Below are positions 1 to 12,062 of a stretch of DNA of 64,000 nucleotides, in pieces; positions within the stretch are counted from its first letter, which is position 1; each line of letters opens with the position of its first letter. The stretch lies in the NCBI RefSeq assembly GCF_002443255.2, contig NW_019211454.1, forward strand, positions 6,469,440 to 6,533,439, read 5' to 3'. The notes beneath the pieces were generated by a model. It was not told where the DNA came from and did not search any database. It saw nothing but the letters and a program-made list of their open reading frames with translations. This DNA is from Varroa destructor (taxonomy: Eukaryota > Arthropoda > Arachnida > Mesostigmata > Varroidae). Made by a program: the position numbers and the translations under genes.

Positions 1-119
1 TCTGTGGTGGAACTGACGACATGCCTCTTTAATCGGTTCGTCCCTTCCCACTCGTTGTTGCTTATCGCATCCCAAAAACAAGGGAATCCATATCGATCTT
101 TACAAATTTTTACTCCCAG

Positions 120-217
120 TTTTAAAGGCTGGCCTTCAGGGCTTTGGTTGCTGGAGCCTCAAAGCGACGACGTAGATCCTTGGATGGCAGTGACAAATGG
201 ACTACGAGATATGCGAG
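120..217 (+). CDS. Candidate exon, unrecognised
   Basis: A pyrimidine tract ending in tactcccag (to 119) is followed by 98 open bases and a consensus donor, gtaagttcgg, at 218. The reading phase that is open contains GWPSGLWLLEPQSDDVDPW. An acceptor, cacttctttcag, ends at 259, so the intron would be only 42 bases. It is a multiple of three and has no stop in frame, so reading through or splicing reaches the same TGA at 271-273. I do not recognise the family. It lies antisense to the carrier gene's second intron. Chance occurrence is quite possible. Confidence 0.18.
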
Positions 218-2619
218 GTAAGTTCGGATCGCTATATGTAGTGTTAACACTTCTTTCAGGAAGGAGGCTTTGACAGGATCCGATTGTCGAGGTTCTTCAC
301 CGTCAGATCCTTTTAATTGATGGAAACTACTTTGGTACAAAATAAGCTAAAAGCGGTTGCGAGGGGCGAGTGATGAGGCGGTTTGATTGTCCTGCAGCCA
401 ATATTGAATTCCTGCAACTTTCGATGACGGGCACAATGAAACTTTTGCCGTTTGCGGAGAAGAGCAACCCCCATGACAGAAACTGGTAGCATAGGGAAGA
501 TGAAACTCGGTGAGATGCAAGGCGTCAATAGCCACTCTCCTGCCCTTCATTACTCCACACTGTTCAGGCTTACGGTCAATCTCAAGTGCGTGACTGTCGC
601 ATGGAGCCGTGCTAAGGCTTGCCGCACTTGGACCTGTTTGACTCCTATATCACTATTTCGTTTGCATACAAGATAATTGCGCTAATTTCCTCGGCCTTTT
701 TATTTGATCAGGGAAGCCCTTCAGCAAGGTGAAGAATAAGAATAGAATTAGGTTGTTAAATAGTGCCATCCAGCACAATGCCAACACGTCGGCGCACATG
801 AGATGCTCATTGCATACATTCTCTGTACCGACATCTTTCCACCTGTGTAGGCTCTCGAGATTTTGCATTAATTCCTCGACTCTGAAATTTTAATTTTCTT
901 TTAGGATTGAGATCCCCTCTATACATGCTACAACGAAAAAGGTATCGCTCGTGAAAACTAAATAACTTGAGGAGTTATTTATACGGGCCAAGAACCACAG
1001 AGCATATTGCCGAGCTGCTATGGTCGTTCCGCATCGGCAAGCAAACGGGTTTCCAGCTTTTAAAATATTGCTATCTTTGTGAAGGATACGTTTTTCGACA
1101 GATTTATTCACGCAGAGACCAAAGGGTAGGGTTTAGAAGCATCTTAGCCCTCAGGCAAGGGTGCAAATGTGGTTGAGGTATGACCTGTGTTTCCGTGAAG
1201 GACAGAGAACCTGTACTGTAGATTCAAAAATTTTAATTGGATGTGCTGAAACTTATTTGAAATACTATTGCTGGTTGTATTCGGCATAAATATATTGATA
1301 ACCGAACTTCTTGCATGTTTTAGGAAGACCAATGTCAAGGTAGGACCGCAATACGCGCACGTATCTTGAAGAGTTGTAGGAACTCGAGCTCGGTTTGAGA
1401 CGAGTTTGAGGCAGAATGGCGAGTTCCTCCAACGATACATACGTTGATTTCGAATTATTCGGCCGAACCTAGACTGTTATGAGAGATTTAAGCTCCAACT
1501 ACGTAAGGCAATGACATTATTTTCCGCTAGGTACGGCCTGAGGTCGCCTATCATATAACTGTAGAGAAGAGAACGGCCTGGTCCGTTATTCTTCAGTAGA
1601 CAGAATGGAAACATGGTTATCTCAAAGGGATAGTTGTCCAAGTTTCGTTAGACCGAAAATATCTATGCTGTTCAAATTTTCGGGGGATAGCGGCGTCGGA
1701 GTTTTAGTCCTCTCTTAATTTACTGTGCAATCTTTGTTTCCTCGAGGTCCAGCATTGCTGCAAACTTCCGTGATCGTCCTTATTGCGGTTATGCATAATG
1801 TCCTATACTACTGTTCGCCTCGGTGCTGCCTTTTTCATCGGCGGTACTTGCAGCAATTTCACCTTGACTCATTTTTTTTGAAGCTGACCCGGTTGCCGGA
1901 ACGTTTGGTTGTGGGAGTTGAACTGGCTGAGTTTGATGTCCAAGCTCCCTCGTGTTATTGTCATCGACGACCTTTAAGTGAACACCTAATGTTTAATAGG
2001 ATCTGTTACATTAGTCGATACTTATAATCACTACGTACAGACTCAGTGGCTATATTTGTTATTTACACCTTGCATTTTCTTGTGTAAGCTTATTTCTCTC
2101 ACGAACGTCATTTTATACCAGTAAGAAGCCAGCGCGTCAAAAGAGGTGAGCCTATATAGAGCAGATGTGGGCAGAAAAGATTACGTCAGGCCTATATTTA
2201 TTTAGGTTAATGTTAGCAATAATATTGTTGCTTCCGCGTGATCTACAGATGTGAAAAGGTCAAAACATTTTCACGATTCATTGCGGCTGCTGACTACAGC
2301 TGTGAATCCCTTCGGTAGCTTACCATCAAACGGGAACAATCGGAAGTCAAATGCGAGTACATATATATGTCTTCGTTGTATTCTATGGTAATGGTAAACA
2401 AGGATGCGGTTATTTGTTCTATTTGATTTATTGATACGTCATTGCCCGTTTAATAGATAGAAGCCGCGTAGACAACTTGACATTTGTATTTACGAATAAA
2501 CTAATACTGCAAAAACGCACTTGGTATATAGAATTGAGACTCCGCGCCAACATTCGAAATATACATATATGAACTAAACTTATCTGACTCACTTAGTGCA
2601 ACGCGTGGACGCTACATAC

Positions 2620-2673
2620 CTTATTAAAAATATCCCTCAGTCGGTTACTGTCCGCTCGTCGAATATACTGGGC
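2620..2673 (-). CDS. aralar1: Exon 2 of the aspartate/glutamate carrier (SLC25A12/13 orthologue)
   Basis: On the minus strand, a T-rich tract ending in ttacag precedes 54 bases that read AQYIRRADSNRLRDIFNK, then AAG and the donor gtatgt. Both junctions are phase 0. From memory, human SLC25A13 exon 2 is also 54 bases and encodes VALTKRADPAELRTIFLK. Eight of the 18 residues are identical (K/R-R-A-D, L-R, I-F, final K), and SLC25A12 has the same 18-codon exon. The fragment is the start of the Ca2+-sensing N-terminal domain, just before its first EF-hand; it carries no catalytic residues. Sequence, length and phase agree together, which makes this the strongest coding call in the window. The alternative is an unrelated short exon with a chance match. 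Confidence 0.75.
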
Positions 2674-2819
2674 CTGTAATTGGCGTAAAAAGTTTACAGA
2701 AACAACGTAAAGCTTTCATACGAGTTCAGTGACTACGCAAACATGAACACGCTGTGCTATCTGTCATTTAAAAAAAAAAAAAAGAAATAAAGGCACACAA
2801 AATACTGGTAATTTTCGTT

Positions 2820-2845
2820 GTTATATAGGAAGGTTATATAGGAAG
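2820..2845. repeat. 13-bp tandem duplication
   Basis: The unit gttatataggaag occurs twice in a row. It lies inside carrier intron 1. Confidence 0.9.
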
Positions 2846-4410
2846 TATAGTTCATCACAAAAAAAGGTTATGGTACCGTTAGTTAACTGAGACGAAATAC
2901 AGTAAGAAAACTATGTGTATTAAGACATTTTTTCACATGACTATATTACATGGTAAACTTAGTTCCGAGTACCCTCCATGCTCATTTCAGGCAGTTGCTT
3001 TTAGGCTCGTATGTTAATAATACAACGAACAAATGTAATAACAGTGCAACAAAGGTGTAACAAAGTGCGACTCCAATATTATGGAGTCGTATATTGATAT
3101 CTCGGCTGTTCTAGAGCAAAAAATTGAAAGACGTCGCCGTTTCATCATTCAGTCATTTTGCCATCAAGTCGTTGAGTAGATCATGCAACGTACAGCGGAC
3201 TCTTGGACGCTTATGCTTGATCAAGTGCCCTGAATTTACTGTAATTCTAACGCTAGCTACGACCTGTACTCTATGAATGTGTCATCCTGGCTCATTGGCC
3301 TACCTGCCCTGAAAACATCCTTGTTTTCAATTTTTTACTGCAGCACACTATCACAAGCTTCCGTGTCAGCGGCGATTCGACGTTACCGGTTCTTCTTAAT
3401 AATATTCCTTTTTCTATAAATCACAGTTTGCTATTTTCATTTGAAAAAGCAAACCTGGTTACGGGCAATAATTTTGGTAAAGGTCTCAAAAATCAGTTGA
3501 GTTTGATGTGTATTCTATTTAGCCCGCCCTCTCTCCGTTGACAAATAAGCTAAAAGAGACCACTCAGCGAAGCATTCCTTCGCGTTGAATATTACAAAGC
3601 GTTTTCTCTCGAGACGTGCTACATCACGCGCATACCACGCTATAGATCTGCACATCACTGTTTAATAAACGTCTACTTGATGCTTATAAGTATATATATT
3701 TGTGATGTTGTGCTATGTGATGACATGCATTGAAACATCTGTCCGTCGCGGACTATCGAATGCAATAGAGACGTTCAGCGCGAGCGGCGGGAAATAATTT
3801 GCGTGGAAATCGATGATGTGTTTTATTCGGGTATTTATACAGGATTAAACCAAGTGTCAAAGTAAACTATTAACTTCGAAAAACCGTAAACTGTATCTCG
3901 ACGGAGGATTTGTTACTTATGCAACATAAGAAAGTTTTTTAAGTCCGATGCGGAAGTTCAGAATTATCCGGCTTTATCTGAAAATCTTTTGGCCAAATAA
4001 CAAAAAAGTGCAATAAAATTCTAGAACGTATGCAAAAATGATTGGAATATATATACAGTCACTCAATGTGTTCTGGTTAGTTCTGAGATTTACAATTTCA
4101 TAGTGTTTGTTTTATCAACAGATGGTCTTTCAATTGTCACTCGATGTCTAACATTTCATAGGTTGCGTCCGGCACCGCGAAGGTACAGACTTCAAGTAAG
4201 AGTCGAACTCTATTTCTATATTTCTATGTATGTGGTCTATTCCTACACATAAGAAAGGCCTGCGCTTGTAAGTAATTATCTCACAATTATGCTTTCCTTC
4301 TGCATCTCTCCGGGAAGCGACATCTTTTTCTTAAAAAACAATCTTTTTTTGGATGAAGCTCAGCGCAACTCGTTTAAGAGGCACCGACCTCAGGCAGCTA
4401 CAATCACCCA

Positions 4411-4415
4411 AAATA

Positions 4416-4446
<31 letters not shown>

Positions 4447-4460
4447 TTATATATATAAAT
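4411..4460. repeat. (AT)n microsatellite with an adjoining T run
   Basis: About 26 bases of alternating AT are followed by about 11 T and then a short TA tract. It lies inside carrier intron 1 and makes the open frames over it meaningless (runs of Ile-Tyr). Confidence 0.95.
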
Positions 4461-7400
4461 TTTATAGTGAGCGACTTCATTAGAAAAGGACGAATAAAGA
4501 TCAGACATATACTAAAACTGCCTAACTATTGTATAGGAAGTCGACCATCAGCACTCCCAGCTACCATACATATTTCTGCCCAAGCTGTATTTCGTTTTTT
4601 TAATATAATTGCTTTTGATGACAGTCTAATTTACTTTTCTTGAAGCTTATTAAAATATTTCTCAGAATAATATACACATTATTATTATTATATTTCGATT
4701 CGTGAACAGTTCGTTATCATCGCCCCTTGGAATTTCAGGCATTCATACAAATATCGAAACTAAATCCCTCTTTATAATACTGGCGCACAGAAAACCATTC
4801 CTCTGTATAATAAGCTTTGTTTTCTTTTACTAAGCTATTCGTCGTCTTCGCAAACTACTTGTCCCTTCATAGTGCGTCCTCAATGACGTCATCACGTGTC
4901 CAGCACGTAGAAATTTAACAAACACAAGCGATGCCTATCCGCCATTCAACTTTTAAGCGTGATGATTCTTGCCGCCAACAATGAAACAGCTATTGCTTAG
5001 TTCAGCTTGCGGCATGACAGCAAAATGTTGGTGCTACCCACAGAGCTTCCAGCCAGCAACCCTTTTCGTTTCTAACTCCTCGGCGGCATTCAGTGTAATC
5101 ACAATCTTATCATCATACTGCGTACAAAATCCTGTAGACGAGCCGTATCTTACCGCGGCATCGATCTATCATCTAATCACGAGGGAGGTATATATTCACT
5201 GCCGTGGTGTTATCTTTGCGCGGCGGTGGGAACGAATAGTTTTCCTGCAAGAGCTTTTACAATAAGTTGTTTTAACAAAAAAATATAGCAAGTATAACAT
5301 TAATTACTACTCCTTTGTTTTTAACCGGCGCTAACAGTGACTTGTTTGGTAAAGTTAAGGGTATGAAAAATGAAACGTACAGAATTAGAGCTTTACGTTA
5401 GAATGATGTGGCTAAGAGTTAGTCCTCTTGGTTCGCCGATTCATTGGCACAGCTGATGATAAACTGACCATTTTGTTTTGTTTGGCTATTTGTACTATGC
5501 AGAGTGGTACAGCGTACTCCTTATTAAATCAATAATGCATATCAAATAAGATCAGGTCAGTCAACGTGTGCTGTATTGATGAACTTAAACCAAAGACAGT
5601 TTACCAAGTGTTAATTATTTTATCGTTTATTGATAAGAATCTTTGTGAAGTCAAATAACATATTAGCGACATCGTACTGAGTAACGAATAACGTATTCGA
5701 CATCAATCTAGGGACAATTTTTTGTTCTTAGTGCACCTTGTTACAAATCATATTACGCCATTTAGTATATGCACATATTGAGAAGGTCAGGCATACAGAC
5801 GAAGACGAACACAAGTTCTTTTTGAAACAGAGAACGGCCTTTTCGGTGAATGACGTTGGCGACTTTCGTAGGATGCTACCATATATGTACATTCTGGTCG
5901 GCATCGTAGGTAACTGCTATTGTTGTTTTCGAAGTTGAACGCTGTTGCAATTTAAGTCACCCCTGGATATTGCAAATCTGACGTACGCCTTTCATCTGTC
6001 ACTTCACACATCTAGCGCAAAGCGGTATATTCACAAAACAAAAAAATAAATAAAACTTAAACCGGTAAACTCAAAAACATACGCTCTTTTTGCGAAAGGG
6101 CGAGAAAAAGAAACTCCATAATTGCATTGGGAAATCGGAAAAACTTCAAGGATGCATTGTATTTTTTTAACCATACAGAGTATGACAGCAGAGGGCATTG
6201 TCATTTACCCACAATAAATGGAACCGATATCCTTCGAAGCGGTCAAATACCGCACGCATAGGAAGGTGAAAGAACCACGAAACAGTTGTCAGCTACGTCA
6301 CTTTAGGGGGTAGGAAACGCTCACCGCTTTTTATAATATTGTACCATTAGTGAGGCAGTATCAATGACAGCATAAAATAAAAATAACAAACGTCTATCAA
6401 ATACAGTGGAAAAAATCTTTTGTTAACGGCCTCTCCTAACGATCGGCATATTGTTGCCGCTGAACGTCAACGAATCGTCACGTATTAAATTAACGTTTAC
6501 GATTTCTGTGCTTGTAAAATATGAGCTAAGTGCGTCAAAATACAAGCAAGTCGGTGAGTTAGTGTAATGACCAATAATGACGATATATGAACGGTGTTAA
6601 CCTCTTAACGTTGTGCCATGAATGATAACGTTATTAGTGAGCGCGTAAGTAGTGGTCTTTCAGGCACATAAGAAGAAGCTCTCTGAGAGAAACCGGACAG
6701 ATTTTCTTTTTAGCGGGATATATCACTGTTTCTCGATTCGAGTGTTCGATTAAAGAAAGCAAGTGTGAAAAAAGCCAATTTTTGATAGTAGACTATATTT
6801 CAGTCAGTTTAAGGCAGGTGTTGACGTCTTTGGTCGAAATGAAAATACCATATACCTCGCATTGAGACTCCAAAATCAGGGACAGTGCTCCTCTCTTCAA
6901 CTGGGCTCTCAGCTGGTGGACGAAATATGTAAACAAAAAAGACAATAGGTAAAATAGTTTACGGGGCAAGGTATCATTTTGTCAACGGTTTTTCTTCTCT
7001 TTGAGCAGTACTTCATGACTTAAAACGATCACCTGAAAAAAATACTACTGATTTATAAAACTGTGTTCTCTTCGTAACACGAAAACCACTACAGAACTAC
7101 AAACATTGTTTTATTTGACTTTTTAAACGGTTATTGCAGAACAATAGTTCAAACAATAATTGGAAAATTTCAAGTTCACACACACAATACACCTAGGCAC
7201 ACAAAAGAGCGAATTGCGGGATTTTTAGTTGACAAAATTTCAGAACACCCGTTTTTAAGGTAACGGAAGCGGGTTCATCATGCACTGCTATGAGTCATAC
7301 CACAAGTATCATTGATCCAATGCATCTAATACGTAATTAACTGTGTTAGATCAATCAGTCGGGGTTCACGATGCACTGTTTTTCTAAAACGATTTTCATA

Positions 7401-7522
7401 TGATATGATCTACCGCACGAGGCTGTCACACTTAGACTTTATCGTAAACAATAAGTTTCGTCTGTTGAAATTCAATTCCCTTTCTCAAGCGCGTCTTTCC
7501 TTCACATTTTCGTATTTCGCTC

Positions 7523-7605
7523 TATATATATATATATATATATTTACAGAGCGAATAGATTATATATATATATATAATCATATATATAATCTATTCGCTC
7601 TGTAA

Positions 7606-7626
<21 letters not shown>
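7523..7626. repeat. Perfect 46-bp inverted repeat (cruciform-forming palindrome)
   Basis: The arm 7523-7568 is the exact reverse complement of 7581-7626, with a 12-base spacer at 7569-7580. The outer 18 bases of each arm are alternating TA. The inner part holds the non-simple core TTTACAGAGCGAATAGAT, so the symmetry is not just microsatellite. It sits in carrier intron 1. It could be the remains of a short foldback element or an inverted duplication in a TA tract. Confidence 0.95.
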
Positions 7627-7636
<10 letters not shown>

Positions 7637-8023
7637 CCAGCTCAAACACCAAAGTTTTCGCCGTTCCAACATATTTGAACCTTTGAAGTGGTTGATTTGG
7701 CATCCTCTACACAACAGTGGCAAACATTCGACGTTTACGGCGTTCTCGTTGTACTTATTGCTCCTGATTTGTGTAATTAGCTCGAACGGTGCATCCGCCA
7801 TCTATGCCATCAGTTTCATTACCACGGGCGTCATTTGATCGAACAGAACAGTAAGTAACCTTGCTCCCTTCCTTAGTCATTCTATCGTAATTGTCGGCTG
7901 AATGAGAAGGACATAATGGGTTTATCTCACTCGCTGTTCTTTCGACATTGCGATCATCGCCCGCCACGCTGACCGCTGCAGCCAGGGTATTGTATGGGTT
8001 CTATTATCTATGCGAACTCTTAC

Positions 8024-8032
8024 CTGTTCCAT
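8024..8032 (-). CDS. aralar1: Exon 1 coding part of the aspartate/glutamate carrier (Met-Glu-Gln)
   Basis: On the minus strand the sequence reads ...tcatc ATG GAA CAG | gtaagag. The donor is a consensus CAG|GTAAGA and leaves phase 0, as exon 2 requires, so the protein would begin M-E-Q and then A-Q-Y-I-R-R. Family members also have a very short first coding exon (5 codons in human SLC25A13, 4 in SLC25A12). An in-frame TAA lies about nine codons upstream, so this is the first possible ATG in this frame. The choice rests on phase, the donor and the family gene structure. Another phase-0 first exon farther upstream cannot be excluded. Confidence 0.55.
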
Positions 8033-10290
8033 GATGACGTGAATCCTGTCGTTTTATCCTTGTAAAGCAGAAGATGAAAGTCAAGCGATCCAGTTAATTT
8101 TCTTGATCTCTATATCGCGCCTGAAGCAGACTCATTCACAGATTTCGACGCTTGATGGTACGGGGGTAGACGGACGAATGTCGTTTGGTAAAGGTACCAG
8201 CGCGGCGATGCACTTTTCGGCCGCGAGTATTGCTATTTCCACTTTTTGCGTTATCGTTACTGATATCGTTGACAGATTTTTGATTTCTTGCCCTGTTTGT
8301 ATCTTATGCCTTTTTGCTGTTTAGACTGCTGGAACTTTCTTGCATACGGGCATGGATCCGAAGTAAACAAAAAATATCTCACCTACACTCTTTAGCGTAC
8401 TTCTTTCATTAATAGGTTGTACTTCCTCGTAAAAGCTTTTTTCTTCTTGTATTTCGTTCGGGCTGCCGCCGCGCCGCACAGTATTGGCAGAGCGACCTTG
8501 CTGCTATATACAGTTACGGTGCAGGCCCTGCAGTTGGCGAACCCTGTATTAAGAACCCGCCACTAAGAAATCACTAGTTATACCAACTATGTACGCTAGA
8601 CAGCACCTGATGAGAATCACAGACTTTTTAGCAACAGTCTTTTCTTCGTCGTTGCCGTTTTTTTTCCGAGACAAACGGTTCGCGCACGAATTTTTTTCCA
8701 CCTTCAAACTACACTCTTTTCCACAATCAGCACCACTATAAACATCTCTCACGTCGAGGACATAGACCGATACACGGCAAACAGCAGCAGCCTGCCTTCT
8801 CTCGGGGCTCGCTTACCCAGGCCTGATGCCTTCTTTTTCGATTAGGCTCACTTCCTTCCTTACAGGAGTGATAACGGTGGCAACGATAGTAATCGTATGG
8901 TCGCCAATTTATTTCAGACATCAATAGCCAGCTGTCTGGCACATACAAGATACAAGACTTAACCGTAACACCTATACAGATAGATACACACACGCGCAAA
9001 CAGAACGACTCAGTCACAGAGTAAACGCCAGCAGTGGTTTTAACACGGTCTGCGGGTGAACATCGAATGCGAGCAGACACAAAGCGGTGGCCCACCACCC
9101 TTCGCCGTGACCCTGTCTTCGTCCGCTACACTGCTGCCGTAGACTACCGTTGTCGTTGCGTTTTCCTGTTATCGTGACGGCGGAGCGAAGCGAGACGCGT
9201 TTTGTGGCTCTATTAGCCGCGACGGGCGACATCAAGTAATGGAAAGGAGCATTTCGACTGTACCACCTACGGAAGGACTCACACAGAGGCTGCAACAGCA
9301 GTCCGGCTTACTAGTAGTTTCACGTCTTGCCCCAGTGACGGCAAGCTGAACAACACCTCTCTCAGAAAGAGATTACGACAAGCGTCACGCGCCACTTTGC
9401 CATACGCTTTTCTTTTTAGGCTGAAACAAAAGACACAAATGCATTTAATGCAACTGCCAATCGACTCGTCAGCTTATCCGACGGACAGATCCTGAATCAC
9501 TAGTTCACATCGGTACCGTCCTTACACTATACTATGGTGTGCATGTAAATCGGCCTAATGCTGGTCTCGATTTTCTGTGACGACCGCATTATGTTTTGCG
9601 ATTATTTCTCCGTTGACACAGCCGAAGCCTCTATTCGTAACACACAGCATACGCATACGTCGCAAGTTGTAATCATTGCAATCCAAGCACCATTACTTCG
9701 TTTTGTTAAGAGTGATTACTGGACGCAAGCTTGTTCAAATGCTCGATTTATGCCGCTGCGTGTACAGCAGCAGCTGGTTTCATGCTGCTGGACGGAGGGC
9801 GGTCGTAGCGGGCGTTGTGGTGGCACTGTTCGGGCAACGAGTGTGCGCCAGCGCCCATCCGAACGACGCAACGAATCAACGGGCATTTAAGAAGTACCGC
9901 AGCTGACCGGATGAGAACCAACTTTAGAAGTGGTCTGGTTGTTTTCGACGAGCAGCGACAACCAGTGGCGATGTTTGCGTGAAAGTGCAACGCAAGCAAG
10001 GACATTACCAAATGCTGAAAAGAACTGTGGCGCTATGGCCGCTACTTGCTTGTTCCTGCAGCGAGCTGCGCAAAAATCACTTACCACGACAGGCAGATCG
10101 CTCTGGTATACAGAGTGTGCACCAGCGCCGAAGAGAAGGGCCAGAGACGACAATGCTGTTCCATATTTCTGTTGGCTTGTCCTCGGATGTCCTTCGTGCG
10201 TTACACGTGCCTGACATCTGCTGTCGTAGCAGATATTATTAGGCTAAGCTTGGCGAACATTTTCAGGTGGCCACATTCTGTCTTTCGCTA
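8033..10290 (-). promoter_or_regulatory. Likely leader and promoter region of the carrier gene (inferred)
   Basis: This stretch lies just upstream of the proposed start codon on the minus strand. It is visibly richer in G+C and CpG than the DNA on either side, especially at 8.1-8.3, 8.7-9.3 and 9.7-10.2 kb. On the minus strand there are plausible leader splice signals: an acceptor ending in gcttcag near 8130, and a donor TGG|gtaagc near 8810. No TATA box or initiator can be singled out. Open frames here are on both strands and mostly lack ATG, so I do not call them genes. A divergent plus-strand promoter is possible but not shown. Confidence 0.3.
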
Positions 10291-10299
10291 ATCCTGTCG

Positions 10300-11990
10300 T
10301 TCCGTTGTGTACTTCTGTTTTCACAAAATTAACCCCTTGGCTAGCCTCCTACTCTTTCTTGCTCTACTCTGAAGGTACCGCGAGATGTTTCACTCACTAT
10401 AAATGTTGTTAGCACCTCTAATGCTGATTTTGCTTTTTCTCAGTAAACCTCCGCTGTGGTCGTGTTCCATTTTTACGACTACCTCAGATAACAACACCAA
10501 AATACATCTGGTAGAAATTCACCCTTCCCTTCGTTAGCTATAGCTTGAATAACACTCCGTTTGTGAAAGCCAGCAGAAAGTCGATCTCTCGAACGGTCGC
10601 ACCTAGAGCTCAATCAGTGCGCTCACAATTCGCTCCGATTTATGGTATTCCCCTGTACCCCTTTTGGCGTAGTGCTGCTCTGACCGAGTGCGGGATATGG
10701 TGCGAGTACGCGCGGCTGGGCAGCAAACCAAAACAATATCGCGTGGCCCAAGTTGAATGAACGCATTTTCTGACGAATAGGCAAAACGGAAATCATTATA
10801 ACAGCTAGTGCGCTGACAAAGGAGCAACCCAAAGCGGCAGAACAAAAAGAGCGTCAGACGTGATTATGTGATCCACTATTTGGCGGGAACATTTAAAATA
10901 GCAGCGAGTTTTTTTTGTCACAATTTTTAGCCTGCAAATGCCTGAAACGCACTATAGAGAGGGATCATTAATGAACAAAAACATGTATGTACATGATGTT
11001 CAGAGAAATACAAGAAACTTTGATACACAGGCAATGGATACGTTCATTAATGCTTATAAAATGTAAAAATAATTACAGGGTACACATATACAACTACGAA
11101 CTAGAAAGGAAGTGCTTTTTATATAAAAGTTTTTGGACAATGTTTTCTCAAAGATCTCTACAGAAAATCGGCTAAGCTTAGATAGGCAAGGGATATTTAC
11201 AAAAGAAGCAAGAATAGTAGCGCATGGTATGACGGTAACTCTAATGTAATATTTTCATCAGTGTGTATATGGAACCATCGAAAATGAATACAAACGTAGC
11301 TTTGGACGAATGCAAGAAAGTTTTCACTCACGCTTTCAAGCTACTTCCTTTAATAACTAAACAGTCCTAGTAACGATCCTTTAAAATGGTCATGCCATAT
11401 GTCGTTCGGTTATTCAAATAAAGTACAACTGATTCTCTAAAATGTACTTATATCAAATTGTGTGATACTCAACATAGTTTTTACACCTTACAAGATTAAA
11501 CCCGTTACTTTTGGGATTAACTATCACATTAGAAAATCTAGTGCTTCGCCATTTTATGGATAACGTCGAAAAGGTTCCAACTACAATTTACTCTAAAATT
11601 TAGAAATAGCAGACTGCAATTTATACATACTTGTTTTATGTAAAGTCTATTCTCATCTTTTCCGTTTTACAAAATTCTCTTAAACTATGCCGTAAAATTC
11701 ATGCTCAGCCTTAATAAATCAAATCATGTGAAAATCAATTCAAAACTAAATTGTAGAAGTAATAGTAAGTATGTAATAATAAATAGTAAACTATTTATTT
11801 TTAATATCGTTTATTAATTCACTTAAATAGTTTAAGTTAACGTAAAGACGAAGAAACACTCGCGTTAAAAGTGAAGGAAATGTAACTTGCCGTGGAATTA
11901 AGTTCAATTTACGCTGTTGGCCGTTGGTAAAATTTTTCGCTGAATAATATTTAGAATCGTAAGTGCAGTCGCGAAGACGGACCTGTACAC
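10300..11990. other. AT-rich intergenic stretch, no gene seen
   Basis: Short open frames at 10.5-10.85 kb on both strands overlap each other, have no splice or start context and are taken as noise. From 10.9 kb the DNA becomes strongly AT-rich with frequent stops in all frames. Confidence 0.4.
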
Positions 11991-11999
11991 AACCTTTAC

Positions 12000-12062
12000 C
12001 TGGTTTGTAATTTCTTTCAAGGCCCGTTTAAATTTCAAGCCCATGGAAATATGGGCGGGTTT
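12000..12062 (-). CDS. Candidate first coding exon, unrecognised
   Basis: On the minus strand an acceptor-like tatcctaag is followed by 63 open bases ending CAG|gtaaag. They contain ATG followed by G and read MGLKFKRALKEITNQ up to the donor, in phase 0. A Met-Gly start is the form needed for N-myristoylation, but that is only a possibility. No promoter-like base composition lies upstream and no partner exon was identified. The short length makes a chance find likely. Confidence 0.15.

Larger units (their letters stand above)
2674..8023 (-). other. Intron 1 of the carrier gene
   Basis: It is bounded by gtaaga at 8023 and ttacag ending at 2674 on the minus strand. It is AT-rich and holds an A run at about 2770, a 13-bp tandem duplication (2820-2845), a (TA)n/T tract (4411-4460) and the long inverted repeat at 7523-7626. 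Open stretches at 4.97-5.27 and 5.73-5.91 kb are discussed under rejected items. No conserved exon was recognised. Confidence 0.5.
1..8150 (-). other. aralar1: 5' part of the mitochondrial aspartate/glutamate carrier gene (Aralar/citrin family), truncated by the window edge
   Basis: This is the span of the one identified transcription unit, read right to left. Exon 1 supplies Met-Glu-Gln and exon 2 the next 18 residues. Intron 1 is 2674-8023 (about 5.35 kb, GT at 8023 and AG at 2674). After exon 2 an intron starts at 2619 and runs at least to base 1. In family members the next exon opens with a Tyr-Ala-Ser motif; I found none in the minus frames of 1-2619, so the EF-hand and carrier exons should lie outside. 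The family exchanges mitochondrial aspartate for cytosolic glutamate plus a proton across the inner membrane, as part of the malate-aspartate shuttle, and is stimulated by Ca2+ through N-terminal EF-hands. The 5' limit given is approximate, because the transcription start is not visible. Confidence 0.6.

Noticed and set aside
1788..1998. Minus-strand open stretch rich in Gln, Pro, Ser and Asn ending in a stop, downstream of carrier exon 2
   Set aside because: Its phase does not follow exon 2 with the best acceptor, and the sequence does not resemble the next part of the carrier family. Purine-rich strands give such translations readily.
5037..5170. Protein-like minus-strand frame opposite a plus-strand ATG frame at 4.98-5.27 kb
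   Set aside because: Both strands look plausible, neither has complete splice or start context, and the block is inside carrier intron 1.
5732..5909. A 178-base plus-strand stretch with a strong acceptor (tttgttcttag) and a donor (GTAG|gtaact), reading like a membrane protein
   Set aside because: It lies antisense inside the carrier gene's first intron and has no recognisable family. I keep it as a warning of how good chance exons can look here.
8736..9295. Overlapping minus-strand frames upstream of the carrier start
   Set aside because: They lack ATG starts in good context and fall where the carrier leader and promoter are expected; CpG-rich DNA has fewer stops by composition alone.
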